Assembly (NCBI RefSeq): GCF_900100165.1
Contig: NZ_FNEO01000001.1
Location: 992,001-1,056,000, forward strand
Length of the DNA stretch: 64,000 bases
From: Flavobacterium glycines
Lineage (GTDB): Bacteria > Bacteroidota > Bacteroidia > Flavobacteriales > Flavobacteriaceae
Direction of reading: 5' to 3'
Shown here: positions 35,893-44,681 of the stretch, piece by piece
Position numbering within the stretch: position 1 is the first letter of the stretch
Layout: each line of letters opens with the position of its first letter
Notes under the pieces: model-generated
The model's input: only the letters and a program-made list of their open reading frames with translations
Told to the model about the DNA's origin: nothing
Databases searched by the model: none
Position numbers and translations under genes: made by a program

Positions 35893-36117
35893 ATGAAAAG
35901 AATGTTAAATAAATATATCTTTTTTCTTGCTTGCTCATTTGTGAGTGTTGAGACTGTTGCGCAATTTGGTGGGACAGATCCAGATTGTCCTACCTGTGTG
36001 CCGCCTCCTGTTGGTTTGCCAATTGACAGGTGGCTTATAGGCTTGTTTGTGGCGGCTTTGTTTTTTGGGTTTTGTAAAATATATAGTTTGATTATAAAAA
36101 AGAAACGCTCGGTATAG
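35893..36117 (+). CDS. Small exported protein with C-terminal membrane anchor and basic tail
   Basis: A 74-residue protein without assigned function. It has an N-terminal signal peptide (ending VETVAQ), a short middle FGGTDPDCPTCVPPPVGLP, then PIDRWLIGLFVAALFFGFCK as a membrane helix and a basic end KKKRSV. The proline-rich segment, PID motif, helix and basic cluster resemble small flavobacterial proteins with a GLPID-plus-helix tail. Such three-part tails recall exosortase-type sorting signals, but none is proven here. The stop codon lies in the loop of a strong terminator. A CPTC pair could bind metal or form a disulfide. Confidence 0.7.
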   Translation: MKRMLNKYIFFLACSFVSVETVAQFGGTDPDCPTCVPPPVGLPIDRWLIGLFVAALFFGFCKIYSLIIKKKRSV

Positions 36118-36133
36118 CCGAGCGTTTCTTTTT
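36097..36133. terminator. Bidirectional terminator overlapping the 3' ends of two convergent genes
   Basis: AAAGAAACGCTCGG (ending 36112) pairs perfectly with CCGAGCGTTTCTTT (from 36118) around TATAG, with A and T runs outside. The stop codon of the small protein (36115-36117) is in the loop, and the right arm reaches the ribE stop codon. Confidence 0.9.
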
Positions 36134-36722
36134 ATATTTTGTTTGCGTATAATTTAGAAACATATTTTCCAATAACATCAAATTCAAGGTTGATTTTTGA
36201 GCCTACTTTGAAATTTTTAAAATTAGTATGTTCGTGAGTGTAGGGAATGATGGCTACACTAAATTGATTCTTTTGAGAATTTACTACGGTTAAACTTACT
36301 CCGTTTACAGTGATAGAACCTTTTTCGATGGTTAGATTGTTAAGTTTGTCATCATATTCGAAGGTGTAGAGCCAACTTCCGTTGGTTTCTGAAATGGCAA
36401 TGCAGTCTCCGGTTTGGTCAACATGTCCTTGGACAATATGGCCATCAAGTCGGTCGCCAAGTTTCATGGCTCTTTCAAGGTTTACTAAGTCGCCTTCTTT
36501 CCAGCTGCCAAGATTGGTTTTTTTTATAGTTTCGTCAATAGCAGTTACGGTGTATCTGGTGTCTTGTATTTTTACAACTGTCAGGCAAATTCCATTATGG
36601 GCTACACTTTGGTCTATTTTAAGTTCATTAGTGATTGAAGAATCTATTGTGATGTGTATGTTGTCTTTTTCTTTTTTTATTTCCTGGATGGTTCCAAGTG
36701 TTTCTATGATTCCTGTAAACAT
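36132..36722 (-). CDS. ribE: Riboflavin synthase alpha subunit
   Basis: Dismutates two 6,7-dimethyl-8-ribityllumazine molecules into riboflavin. The 196 residues consist of two homologous lumazine-binding halves. The first starts MFTGIIETLGTI and contains HNGICLTV; the second contains GHIVQGHVDQTG and VNGVSLTVV. Both are signature sequences. It is divergent from pdxA with 56 bases between starts. No FMN riboswitch is evident upstream. Confidence 0.96.
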   Translation of the reverse strand: MFTGIIETLGTIQEIKKEKDNIHITIDSSITNELKIDQSVAHNGICLTVVKIQDTRYTVTAIDETIKKTNLGSWKEGDLVNLERAMKLGDRLDGHIVQGHVDQTGDCIAISETNGSWLYTFEYDDKLNNLTIEKGSITVNGVSLTVVNSQKNQFSVAIIPYTHEHTNFKNFKVGSKINLEFDVIGKYVSKLYANKI

Positions 36723-36738
36723 TCTTGTTTTATTTTAC

Positions 36739-36746
36739 TAAATTTG
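36739..36746 (+). promoter_or_regulatory. Candidate -7 element TAAATTTG for pdxA
   Basis: An exact TAnnTTTG match 32 bases before the ATG. No -33 TTG sits at the usual distance. Confidence 0.45.
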
Positions 36747-36778
36747 CATTTCAAAATTAGCAATAAAAACTTGTGGAT

Positions 36779-37822
36779 ATGATTAAAAAAGCAGAAAATA
36801 TTATCGTAGGAATTTCGATTGGAGATTTAAATGGTATTGGAAGCGAGGTTATTATTAAAACATTTGAAGATGTTCGAATGTTGGAGCTGTGTACGCCTGT
36901 TATTTTTGCTAATGTTAAAATTTTGTCTTTTATAAAAAGAAACTTAGAGTCTACGGTTGGGTTACATGGAATTGACAGGTTAGATCAGCTTGTTCCCGGA
37001 AAAATCAACGTATTGAATGTTTGGAAAGAAGGGGTGGATTTGAATTTAGGTACGAATGATGATAAGGTGGGGGAGTATGCTATTAAGTCTTTTGTTGCTG
37101 CAACTAAAGCTTTAAAGGAAGGTTTGGTGGATGTATTGGTTACTGCTCCTATAAATAAGTATAATATTCAGTCGGAGGAATTTAAGTTTCCGGGGCATAC
37201 GGATTATTTGGATCAGGAATTAGAAGGTGATGCTTTGATGTTTATGGTGCAGGATAATTTGAGAGTTGGTTTATTGACGGATCATGTGCCGATTAATCAG
37301 GTGGCTTCCAAGTTGACTGAGGATTTGATTGTGAAGAAAATCAATACGGTTAAGCAGTCTTTAATTCGTGATTTTAGTATAAATAATCCAAAAATTGCGG
37401 TTTTGGGATTAAATCCGCATTGTGGAGATGGTGGAGTGATTGGTAAAGAAGATGAAGAATTGATTCGGCCTGTGTTGAAGAAAATGTTTGACGAAGGAAC
37501 GATGGTTTTTGGGCCTTTTCCGGCTGATGGTTTTTTTGGGAGTGGTCATTATGAAAAATTTGACGCGGTTATTGCGACTTATCACGATCAGGGCTTGGTT
37601 CCTTTTAAGACTCTGTCCTTTGGAAAAGGAGTGAATTTTACAGCAGGTTTGAGTAAAGTGAGAACTTCCCCGGATCATGGGACGGCATATGATATAGCAG
37701 GAAAAGGAATTGCTGATTTTAATTCTTTTAAAGAAGCGGTGTATTTGGCTATAGATGTCTATCGCTCAAGGATTCAGTATGAGGAGATGACTGAAAATCC
37801 GCTAAAAGTTAAGGAAAAATAA
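36779..37822 (+). CDS. pdxA: 4-hydroxythreonine-4-phosphate dehydrogenase
   Basis: NAD-dependent step of the DXP-dependent pyridoxal phosphate pathway. The ATG at 36779 gives MIKKAENIIVGISIGDLNGIG (347 residues); a GTG two codons earlier is possible. PdxA signatures are LVTAPINKYNIQ, KFPGHTDYLDQE with a metal His, LLTDHVPINQVA, LGLNPHCGDGG, and ATYHDQGLVPFKTLSF with RTSPDHGTAYDIAGKG. The family also includes PdxA2-type enzymes, but nothing here points to them. It precedes the DUF177-rpmF unit, which has its own promoter. Confidence 0.95.
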   Translation: MIKKAENIIVGISIGDLNGIGSEVIIKTFEDVRMLELCTPVIFANVKILSFIKRNLESTVGLHGIDRLDQLVPGKINVLNVWKEGVDLNLGTNDDKVGEYAIKSFVAATKALKEGLVDVLVTAPINKYNIQSEEFKFPGHTDYLDQELEGDALMFMVQDNLRVGLLTDHVPINQVASKLTEDLIVKKINTVKQSLIRDFSINNPKIAVLGLNPHCGDGGVIGKEDEELIRPVLKKMFDEGTMVFGPFPADGFFGSGHYEKFDAVIATYHDQGLVPFKTLSFGKGVNFTAGLSKVRTSPDHGTAYDIAGKGIADFNSFKEAVYLAIDVYRSRIQYEEMTENPLKVKEK

Positions 37823-37851
37823 ATGTAAATAAAAAAAGATTAATAAGCTTA

Positions 37852-37879
37852 TTGGATTTACAATAATTTTATATCTTTG
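37852..37879 (+). promoter_or_regulatory. Promoter of the DUF177-rpmF operon
   Basis: TTG (37852-37854), 17 bases, TATCTTTG (37872-37879), an exact consensus match. Transcription would start just before a leader hairpin. Confidence 0.8.
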
Positions 37880-37883
37880 CACT

Positions 37884-37908
37884 CCCATTCCGAAACTTCG
37901 GAATTGGG
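37884..37908 (+). promoter_or_regulatory. Leader hairpin before DUF177-rpmF
   Basis: CCCATTCCGAA (37884-37894) pairs with TTCGGAATTGGG (37897-37908), with one bulged base and a two-base loop that would open to four. It is at the 5' end of the predicted mRNA, 15 bases before the ATG. It may stabilise the message or bind a regulator. Confidence 0.5.
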
Positions 37909-37923
37909 CAAAATTTTGTTGAA

Positions 37924-38466
37924 ATGAACAAGACAAAAGAATTTTTAATTCCTTTCGTGGGTTTAAAGCTGGGGAAGCATCATTTTGAGTATCAAATAAA
38001 TAATGCGTTCTTTGAGATATTTGAGTATGACGAATTTCAAAATTCGGATATTAAAGTATCGTTAGTTTTGGAGAAAAAAAGCAATATGCTTGAGCTGAAT
38101 TTTAAGCATAAAGGAACGGTTAATGTTCCTTGTGATTTAACGGGTGAGGATTTTGATTTGCCAATCAAAGGTAAAATGAAATTAATTGTTCGTTTTGGCG
38201 AAGTGTTTAATAATGATAATGAAGAATTGCTGATTTTGCCTTTTGGAGAATTTGAGATAAATATAGCGCAGTATATTTATGAAATGGTTGTCCTTTCGGT
38301 GCCTCAAAAACGAGTTCATCCAGGTGTTAAAGATGGTAGTCTGAAAACGGAAGCTTTGGAAAAGCTGAATGAATTACAGGTAAAAGAAGTAAAGAAAAAA
38401 GAGAATAAAGAAGAGAATATAGACCCGCGTTGGGACAAATTAAAGCAACTATTAACGGATAAATAA
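37924..38466 (+). CDS. DUF177 / YceD-family protein
   Basis: A 180-residue protein of the DUF177 (YceD) family, encoded just before rpmF as in many bacteria. The family has been tied to 23S rRNA and ribosome maturation. Visible signatures are NVPCDLTGEDFDLPIKG in the middle and YIYEMVVLSVPQKRVHPG near the C-terminus. The tail is Lys/Glu-rich and ends ENIDPRWDKLKQLLTDK, the usual ending. Only one of the two Cys seen in other branches is obvious. It is co-transcribed with rpmF nine bases downstream. Confidence 0.93.
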   Translation: MNKTKEFLIPFVGLKLGKHHFEYQINNAFFEIFEYDEFQNSDIKVSLVLEKKSNMLELNFKHKGTVNVPCDLTGEDFDLPIKGKMKLIVRFGEVFNNDNEELLILPFGEFEINIAQYIYEMVVLSVPQKRVHPGVKDGSLKTEALEKLNELQVKEVKKKENKEENIDPRWDKLKQLLTDK

Positions 38467-38475
38467 TATAGTAAA

Positions 38476-38673
38476 ATGGCACATCCTAAGAGAAAAACTT
38501 CGAAAACAAGAAGAGATAAGAGAAGAACACATTATAAAGCTACTGTAGCTCAAATCGCTACTTGTCCTATTACAGGAGAAGCTCACTTATACCACAGAGC
38601 TTACTGGCATGAAGGTAAAATGTATTACAGAGGACAGGTGGTTATTGACAAGTCAGAAGCTACTTTTGCTTAA
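38476..38673 (+). CDS. rpmF: Large ribosomal subunit protein bL32
   Basis: A 65-residue ribosomal protein starting [20 protein letters not shown], the universal bL32 opening. The zinc ribbon cysteines of the classical form are missing: only [17 protein letters not shown] remains. This is the Cys-minus type that does not need zinc. It is followed by a terminator that separates it from fabH. Confidence 0.97.
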   Translation: MAHPKRKTSKTRRDKRRTHYKATVAQIATCPITGEAHLYHRAYWHEGKMYYRGQVVIDKSEATFA

Positions 38674-38696
38674 TATGTTTTTATAGAAAATACGAG

Positions 38697-38723
38697 AACT
38701 CTCACATTTTGTGAGAGTTTTTT
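38697..38723 (+). terminator. Terminator after rpmF
   Basis: AACTCTCACA (38697-38706) pairs perfectly with TGTGAGAGTT (38710-38719) around TTT, followed by T6. Confidence 0.92.
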
Positions 38724-38850
38724 ATTGTTTGTGATTTTCGTTAAATTAGAAGTTTTTAAAGAGGAAGGGTTTAGAATTTTTTTGTATTTTTAACCCCTTT
38801 TTTAAATGTTTTCTTCTGTGTAAAAACAGAAGAGGAAATATCCGAATAAA

Positions 38851-39849
38851 ATGAATAAAATTACGGCCGCAATTACTGCAGTTGGAGCTTATGTTCCAGA
38901 TTTTGTGCTTACAAACCAAGTTCTGGAAACTATGGTTGACACAAACGACGAGTGGATTACTTCGCGTACAGGAATAAAAGAAAGAAGAATTTTAAAAGAT
39001 GCTGATAAAGGAACTTCTTATTTAGCTATAAAAGCAGCTGAAGATTTAATTGCTAAAGCAGGTGTAAACCCTTTAGAAATCGATTTGGTTTTAATGGCGA
39101 CTGCAACTCCTGATATGCAGGTTTCTGCTACAGGTGCTTATGTTGCTACTCAAATAGGGGCTACAAATGCTTTTGCTTATGATTTACAAGCAGCTTGTTC
39201 CAGTTTTTTATATGGAATGTCTACAGCAGCGGCTTACATTGAATCGGGAAGGTATAAAAAAGTGCTATTAATAGGTGCTGATAAGATGTCTTCTATCGTT
39301 GATTATACAGATAGAACAACTTGCATTATTTTTGGAGATGGAGCCGGAGCTGTATTGTTTGAACCTAATTATGAAGGTCTTGGATTGCAGGATGAATATT
39401 TAAGAAGTGATGGTATTGGTCGTGATTTCCTGAAAATTGATGCAGGGGGTTCACTACATCCGCCAACAATTCAAACTGTAGAAGAGAAAAGACATAGTAT
39501 TAGACAAGATGGGAAAACAGTATTTAAATATGCTGTAACCAATATGGCCGATGCAAGTGAGCAAATTTTAAAAAGAAACAACCTTACTAATGAAGATGTT
39601 GCTTTCTTAGTGCCACATCAGGCTAATAAACGTATCATTGATGCTACTGCAAGCAGAATGAATTTAGAGGAGTCTAAGGTTTTAATGAATATCGAAAGAT
39701 ATGGAAATACTACATCAGCAACCTTACCTCTGGTTTTAAATGATTTCGAACATTTGTTTAAAAAAGGAGATACCATTATTTTTGCTGCATTTGGAGGAGG
39801 ATTCACTTGGGGATCTATTTATCTAAAATGGGCATACGACAAAAAATAA
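38851..39849 (+). CDS. fabH: Beta-ketoacyl-ACP synthase III
   Basis: Starts fatty acid synthesis by condensing acetyl- (or branched) CoA with malonyl-ACP. The 332 residues have the Cys-His-Asn triad: Cys116 in DLQAACSSFLYG, His256 in VPHQANKRI and Asn286 in ERYGNTTSA. The N-terminus ITAVGAYVPDFVLTN and the GDGAGAVLF glycine loop are typical. It starts a unit with accB and accC, so initiation and malonyl-CoA supply are coupled. The upstream gap after the rpmF terminator shows no exact promoter match. Confidence 0.97.
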   Translation: MNKITAAITAVGAYVPDFVLTNQVLETMVDTNDEWITSRTGIKERRILKDADKGTSYLAIKAAEDLIAKAGVNPLEIDLVLMATATPDMQVSATGAYVATQIGATNAFAYDLQAACSSFLYGMSTAAAYIESGRYKKVLLIGADKMSSIVDYTDRTTCIIFGDGAGAVLFEPNYEGLGLQDEYLRSDGIGRDFLKIDAGGSLHPPTIQTVEEKRHSIRQDGKTVFKYAVTNMADASEQILKRNNLTNEDVAFLVPHQANKRIIDATASRMNLEESKVLMNIERYGNTTSATLPLVLNDFEHLFKKGDTIIFAAFGGGFTWGSIYLKWAYDKK

Positions 39850-39873
39850 ATTTAAACTAAAATCACAAATATT

Positions 39874-40359
39874 ATGGATTTAAAAGAAATTCAGAACCTA
39901 ATTAAATTTGTATCCAACTCTGGTGTTGCTGAAGTAAAGTTAGAAATGGATGATGTTAAAATTACCATTAGAACTACTTTAGAAAGTACAGTTTCTGAGC
40001 CAACTTATGTACAACAGTTGCCAGCTCAGGCGCCAGTACAACAAATTATAGCTACTCCTGCAGCTCCTGTAGCAGCAGCTCCTGTAGCAGCGGCTCCTGC
40101 GGCTGATGATACATCAAAATATATTACAATTAAGTCTCCAATGATTGGAACTTTTTATAGAAAACCTTCTCCGGACAAACCAATGTTTGTTGAAGTAGGT
40201 AGTACTATTGCAAAAGGAAGTGTTCTTTGTGTTGTTGAAGCAATGAAATTATTTAACGAAATTGAATCTGAAGTTTCCGGAAAAATCGTTAAAATATTAG
40301 TTGATGATATGTCTCCGGTTGAATTTGATCAACCATTATTCTTAGTAGATCCATCATAG
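39874..40359 (+). CDS. accB: Biotin carboxyl carrier protein of acetyl-CoA carboxylase
   Basis: Carries biotin between the carboxylase and transferase sites of acetyl-CoA carboxylase. The 161 residues have an N-terminal [20 protein letters not shown] region and an Ala/Pro linker (about 60-78, repeated VAAAP). A biotinyl domain follows with Lys125 in [13 protein letters not shown], and the thumb-containing [13 protein letters not shown] segment. It is followed at 85 bases by accC, with a small inverted repeat in between. Confidence 0.97.
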   Translation: MDLKEIQNLIKFVSNSGVAEVKLEMDDVKITIRTTLESTVSEPTYVQQLPAQAPVQQIIATPAAPVAAAPVAAAPAADDTSKYITIKSPMIGTFYRKPSPDKPMFVEVGSTIAKGSVLCVVEAMKLFNEIESEVSGKIVKILVDDMSPVEFDQPLFLVDPS

Positions 40360-40366
40360 TTTTTAA

Positions 40367-40423
40367 AAATTCCAATAGACAAATCACAAAATCCAATTAT
40401 TTGGAATTTGGAGATTGGAATTT
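40367..40423. repeat. Inverted repeat between accB and accC
   Basis: AAATTCCAAT (40367-40376) is the perfect inverse of ATTGGAATTT (40414-40423). The interior repeats the same TTGGAATTTGG words. I recall TTGGAATTTG repeats in other Flavobacterium intergenic regions. It has no T run, so it is not an obvious terminator. Confidence 0.5.
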
Positions 40424-40444
40424 GTAATTTTTAATATAAATAAG

Positions 40445-41791
40445 ATGTTTAAAAAAATATTAGTTGCAAATAGAGGGGAAATTGCACTTCGTGTAATTAG
40501 AACGTGTAAAGAAATGGGCATTAAAACAGTAGCGGTTTATTCTACTGCCGATGCAGAAAGTTTGCATGTTAAGTTTGCTGATGAAGCGGTTTGTATAGGA
40601 CCTGCTCCAAGTAACCTTTCTTATTTGAAAATGTCAAATATTATTGCTGCAGCCGAAATTACTAATGCTGACGCAATTCATCCGGGATATGGATTCCTTT
40701 CTGAAAATTCTAAATTTTCAAAAATTTGTCAGGAGCACGGAATTAAGTTCATTGGAGCTGCTCCGGAAATGATTGACAGAATGGGGGATAAGGCTTCTGC
40801 AAAATCAACTATGATTGAAGCCGGAGTTCCTTGTGTTCCAGGTTCTGAAGGAATTTTAGAGTCTTATGAACAAGCACAAAAAGTAGCTAAAGAAATAGGT
40901 TACCCTGTTATGATGAAAGCTACAGCAGGTGGTGGTGGAAAAGGAATGCGTGCTATCTGGAAAGAAGAAGATCTTCATAAAGCATGGGAAAGTGCCCGTC
41001 AGGAAGCTGCTGCTGCTTTTGGAAATGACGGTATGTACATGGAGAAATTAATTGAAGAGCCACGTCATATTGAAATTCAGGTAGTAGGAGATGCTTATGG
41101 TAAAGCCTGTCACCTTTCTGAAAGAGATTGTTCGGTTCAAAGACGTCACCAAAAATTAACTGAAGAAACTCCTTCGCCATTTATGACTGACGAATTGCGT
41201 CAGAGAATGGGTGAAGCAGCAGTAAAAGCTGCTGAATATATTAAGTATGAAGGTGCCGGTACGGTAGAATTCTTAGTTGATAAACACCGCAATTTCTACT
41301 TTATGGAAATGAATACCCGTATCCAGGTAGAGCATCCAATTACAGAGCAGGTTATTGATTACGATTTGATTCGTGAGCAAATTATGGTTGCAGCTGGAAT
41401 TCCAATTTCTGGTAAAAACTATATGCCACAATTACACGCTATTGAGTGTCGTATCAATGCCGAAGATCCATACAATGATTTTAGACCTTCACCAGGAAAA
41501 ATTACTACCTTACATATGCCGGGTGGTCATGGAGTACGTTTAGATACTCACGTATATTCTGGTTATACAATTCCACCAAATTATGATTCGATGATTGCTA
41601 AATTGATTACTACTGCCCAATCTCGTGAGGAGGCAATAAGTAAAATGAGAAGAGCATTAGATGAATTTGTGATTGAAGGAATCAAAACTACAATTCCATT
41701 CCATAGACAGTTAATGGATGATCCTCGTTATATTGCGGGTGATTATACTACAGCATTTATGGAATCCTTCAAAATGAATGATCCTGAATAA
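40445..41791 (+). CDS. accC: Biotin carboxylase subunit of acetyl-CoA carboxylase
   Basis: ATP-dependent carboxylation of biotin on AccB. The start at ATG 40445 gives [18 protein letters not shown] (448 residues, normal). An in-frame TTG at 40415 lies in the inverted repeat and is rejected. The ATP-grasp motifs are present: [42 protein letters not shown] and [18 protein letters not shown]. It is the last gene of fabH-accB-accC. Confidence 0.97.
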   Translation: MFKKILVANRGEIALRVIRTCKEMGIKTVAVYSTADAESLHVKFADEAVCIGPAPSNLSYLKMSNIIAAAEITNADAIHPGYGFLSENSKFSKICQEHGIKFIGAAPEMIDRMGDKASAKSTMIEAGVPCVPGSEGILESYEQAQKVAKEIGYPVMMKATAGGGGKGMRAIWKEEDLHKAWESARQEAAAAFGNDGMYMEKLIEEPRHIEIQVVGDAYGKACHLSERDCSVQRRHQKLTEETPSPFMTDELRQRMGEAAVKAAEYIKYEGAGTVEFLVDKHRNFYFMEMNTRIQVEHPITEQVIDYDLIREQIMVAAGIPISGKNYMPQLHAIECRINAEDPYNDFRPSPGKITTLHMPGGHGVRLDTHVYSGYTIPPNYDSMIAKLITTAQSREEAISKMRRALDEFVIEGIKTTIPFHRQLMDDPRYIAGDYTTAFMESFKMNDPE

Positions 41792-41810
41792 ACTAAGTTT
41801 TTATTTATAG

Positions 41811-41840
41811 AAAAACCTCACTAAAAAGTGAGGTTTTTTT
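41811..41840. terminator. Bidirectional terminator after accC
   Basis: AAACCTCACT (41813-41822) pairs with AGTGAGGTTT (41827-41836) around AAAA, flanked by A and T runs. It can serve both accC and the convergent S9 peptidase gene. Confidence 0.9.
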
Positions 41841-41852
41841 GTTTTAAATGAA

Positions 41853-43706
41853 TTACAGTGTTTCTTTCAGCCATTTGAAGAATTCTCTCTGCCAAATTTG
41901 GGCGTTTTGAGGATTGAGAACCCAGTGGTTTTCTTCAGGAAAATAGAGAAAACGACTTTTTATTCCTAGTAATTGCGAAGCTTGGAAAGCTTCTTGTGCC
42001 TGACCAATAGGTACACGAAAATCTTTTCCTCCCTGGATAATCAATATAGGTGTATTCCAGTTGTTTATTAAATTTATTGGATTGAATTCGTTGTACGCTT
42101 TTTGGGCAACAGAATTGTCTTTCTCCCAATAAGCTCCGCCAAAATCCCAGTTACTAAAAAATATTTCTTCGGTAGTTCCATACATGCTTTGGGTATTGAA
42201 AACACCATCGTGAGCTATGAAAGTTTTAAAACGATTTTGATGTATTCCGGCTAAATAAAATACCGAATAGCCACCATAGCTGGCACCAACACAACCCAAA
42301 CGGTTTGTATCTACATAAGTTTCCTGAGAAACGGCATCGATAGCCGAAAGGTAATCGTCCATAACTTGTCCGCCCCAGTCTTTACTAATTTGTTCGTTCC
42401 ATTCCACTCCGTGACCCGGCATTCCACGGCGGTTAGGTGCTATAATAATATAACCATTGGCAGCCATTAATTGGAAATTCCATCTGAAAGAATAAAACTG
42501 ACTTAAGGCGCTTTGTGGTCCGCCCTGACAATAAAGTAAGGTAGGATACTTTTTAGAAGCATCAAAATCAGGCGGAAAAATTACCCAAACCAACATTTTC
42601 TTGCCGTCGGTAGTAGTTGCGTATCTTTTTTCGGTTTTGCTTAAAGCAATAGTATTGTAAATGTCGGTGTTGACATTAGTGATTTGTTGCCAGTTTTTTT
42701 CAATTAAATCATAGGAAAAAATTTCTGCAGCGTGATTAGTGTCTTCTCTGGAGACTATGATTTTATTGTTGTTAAAACCAATGAGTTTGGTAATGTCAAA
42801 ATAGCCATCGGTTATTTGTTGTACTTGTGGCTGTACTTCGGCTTTTTCAGGAAGATTAACTTCAAAAAGTTGTTTAGTGCCGTCAATTGGGGCAATAAAA
42901 TAGATTTTTTGGTTGTCCTCACTCCATAGAAAATTATCTACAGTTCCATCCCAATGTGCGGTAAGATTGATTTTTATTCCGTTTTTGAGAATGATAATGT
43001 CATTTTTATCGGCTTCGTAGCCATCACGCTGCATTTGCAACCAAGCCAGAATTCCCGATGCCGAAAATTGCGGAGCAACATCATAGCCTAAATTATCAGC
43101 GGTAAGATTGGTGGTTTTGGCTGTTTCCAGTTCGAATTGAAAAATATTACTATTGGTAGAAATAGCATATTCGGTTCCGGTTTTTTTCTTGGATACATAC
43201 AAAATATTTTTGCTGTCGGGAGACCAGATGTAATCTTCGTCTTCGCCAAAAGGTTTTTGAGGACAATCAAAAAGTTCTTTTTCCATGATGTCAATTTGCG
43301 GAGCATCATATTTATTTTCTCTGTAAAAAACATGATTGAATTTGCCTTCGTTCCAAGTATCCCAATGGCGGTAGTTCAGGGAATCATATATTTGAACTTC
43401 AGATTTATCGAGTTCAGGGTAAAAATCTTTTCCTAAAATCTTTTGCAATTTTACTTCCTGATGAGAAAGCAGGAGTTTGCCATCAGGGGATATTTTTTTA
43501 TTGTCTAAAATGCTATTTGTGTCTTCAATTTCGGTTGGATTTCCGCCTTCTATTGGAATAAAATAATGTTTAGTATCCAGTTTGTTTTCTTCTATTGAAG
43601 GGGTATTGACTTTGTAAACAATATTTTGTTTGTCTTTAGATAATCCTAATGCTGTTATTCGTCCTAATTGCCACAACAATTCGGCAGTCATTCTATTTTG
43701 TGTCAT
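41853..43706 (-). CDS. S9 family serine peptidase (acylaminoacyl-peptidase/DPP-like)
   Basis: Probable oligopeptidase of 617 residues with an N-terminal WD/TolB-like beta-propeller (about 1-340; repeated SPDGK/SPDSKNI motifs such as ISPDGKLLLSH and WSPDSKNILYVS). The C-terminal alpha/beta-hydrolase has the nucleophile Ser in CVGASYGGYSVF, Asp in IQGGKDFRVP and His in PEENHWVLNP. No signal peptide is visible, so it is likely cytoplasmic, unlike many secreted Bacteroidota relatives. No close gene partner. Confidence 0.93.
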   Translation of the reverse strand: MTQNRMTAELLWQLGRITALGLSKDKQNIVYKVNTPSIEENKLDTKHYFIPIEGGNPTEIEDTNSILDNKKISPDGKLLLSHQEVKLQKILGKDFYPELDKSEVQIYDSLNYRHWDTWNEGKFNHVFYRENKYDAPQIDIMEKELFDCPQKPFGEDEDYIWSPDSKNILYVSKKKTGTEYAISTNSNIFQFELETAKTTNLTADNLGYDVAPQFSASGILAWLQMQRDGYEADKNDIIILKNGIKINLTAHWDGTVDNFLWSEDNQKIYFIAPIDGTKQLFEVNLPEKAEVQPQVQQITDGYFDITKLIGFNNNKIIVSREDTNHAAEIFSYDLIEKNWQQITNVNTDIYNTIALSKTEKRYATTTDGKKMLVWVIFPPDFDASKKYPTLLYCQGGPQSALSQFYSFRWNFQLMAANGYIIIAPNRRGMPGHGVEWNEQISKDWGGQVMDDYLSAIDAVSQETYVDTNRLGCVGASYGGYSVFYLAGIHQNRFKTFIAHDGVFNTQSMYGTTEEIFFSNWDFGGAYWEKDNSVAQKAYNEFNPINLINNWNTPILIIQGGKDFRVPIGQAQEAFQASQLLGIKSRFLYFPEENHWVLNPQNAQIWQREFFKWLKETL

Positions 43707-43937
43707 TTGTTTTAAGGCTGCTATTTTTTAGAAGTATAAAAATAGTTAATTTAAAGTTGTCTGTTTCTGTTCTTCGACCCGGAAAATAATCAGAATTCGT
43801 AGTTCGATTTCAAACAACATGGAAATAAGAATAAAATTATTGGATGATTAGTTAAAAAAAGTAATTTTACTTCATCTAAAATTCTGATTGATTTTAAGCG
43901 TTAGAGTTTTATACGGTTTAAAAATAGCATACAATAA

Positions 43938-44681
43938 ATGGCAACAAAAATCACTTCAAATTCGGCAAACAAAAGGCCAGCAAAAAAACAATCTCATGGT
44001 TTTATGGCTCAATTGAGAATGCTGTTTCTTAAACTGATTCTGTGGTTTTTTGGACTTTCGTTGCTTTCAGTGGTATTTTTTAAATTTGTCCCTGTTCCTT
44101 TTACTCCTTTAATGATTATTAGAGCGATTGAAAATAAAACAGCAGGAAAGCCTGTTTATTTCAGTCACGATTGGGAGCCTTTGGAGAATATTTCGGTTAA
44201 TTTACAAAAGGCTGTTATTGCGAGCGAAGACGGTTTGTTTTTAAAGCATAATGGTTTTGATTTTAGAGCAATGCAAAAAGCTTACAAGAATAACGAAAGA
44301 GGTCGAAGAATTAAGGGAGGAAGTACCATTTCGCAACAAACCGCCAAAAATGTTTTTCTGTGGCAGGGCAGAAGTTATTTGCGAAAAGCACTGGAAGCTT
44401 ATTTTACCGTGTTAATTGAATTGATTTGGGGTAAAGAACGCATTATGGAAGTGTATCTGAATAGTATCGAAATGGGAGATGGTATTTATGGCGCTCAGGC
44501 TGCAGCCGAACATTGGTATCGAAAAGATGCTGCTAATTTAACTAAAAAACAGGCGGCCGGAATTGCGGCTATTTTGCCTAATCCAAGAAAATATACTGCT
44601 ACAAGTTCGTCTTCTTATATCAACAGAAGAAAAGATAAGATTATGCGAGTGATGAGAACGGTGGGTAAAATTGAATATTAG
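43938..44681 (+). CDS. mtgA: Monofunctional peptidoglycan glycosyltransferase
   Basis: Polymerises lipid II glycan strands at the inner membrane. The 247 residues have a basic N-terminus, one membrane helix (about 32-52) and a GT51 domain. The domain shows KAVIASEDGLFLKHNGFDF (catalytic Glu), RRIKGGSTISQQTAKNVFLW, KERIMEVYLNSIEMGDGIYGAQAAAEHWY and KKQAAGIAAILPNPRKY. Its TAG stop is followed directly by the ATG of the LpxR-like gene, implying translational coupling. Confidence 0.96.
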   Translation: MATKITSNSANKRPAKKQSHGFMAQLRMLFLKLILWFFGLSLLSVVFFKFVPVPFTPLMIIRAIENKTAGKPVYFSHDWEPLENISVNLQKAVIASEDGLFLKHNGFDFRAMQKAYKNNERGRRIKGGSTISQQTAKNVFLWQGRSYLRKALEAYFTVLIELIWGKERIMEVYLNSIEMGDGIYGAQAAAEHWYRKDAANLTKKQAAGIAAILPNPRKYTATSSSSYINRRKDKIMRVMRTVGKIEY

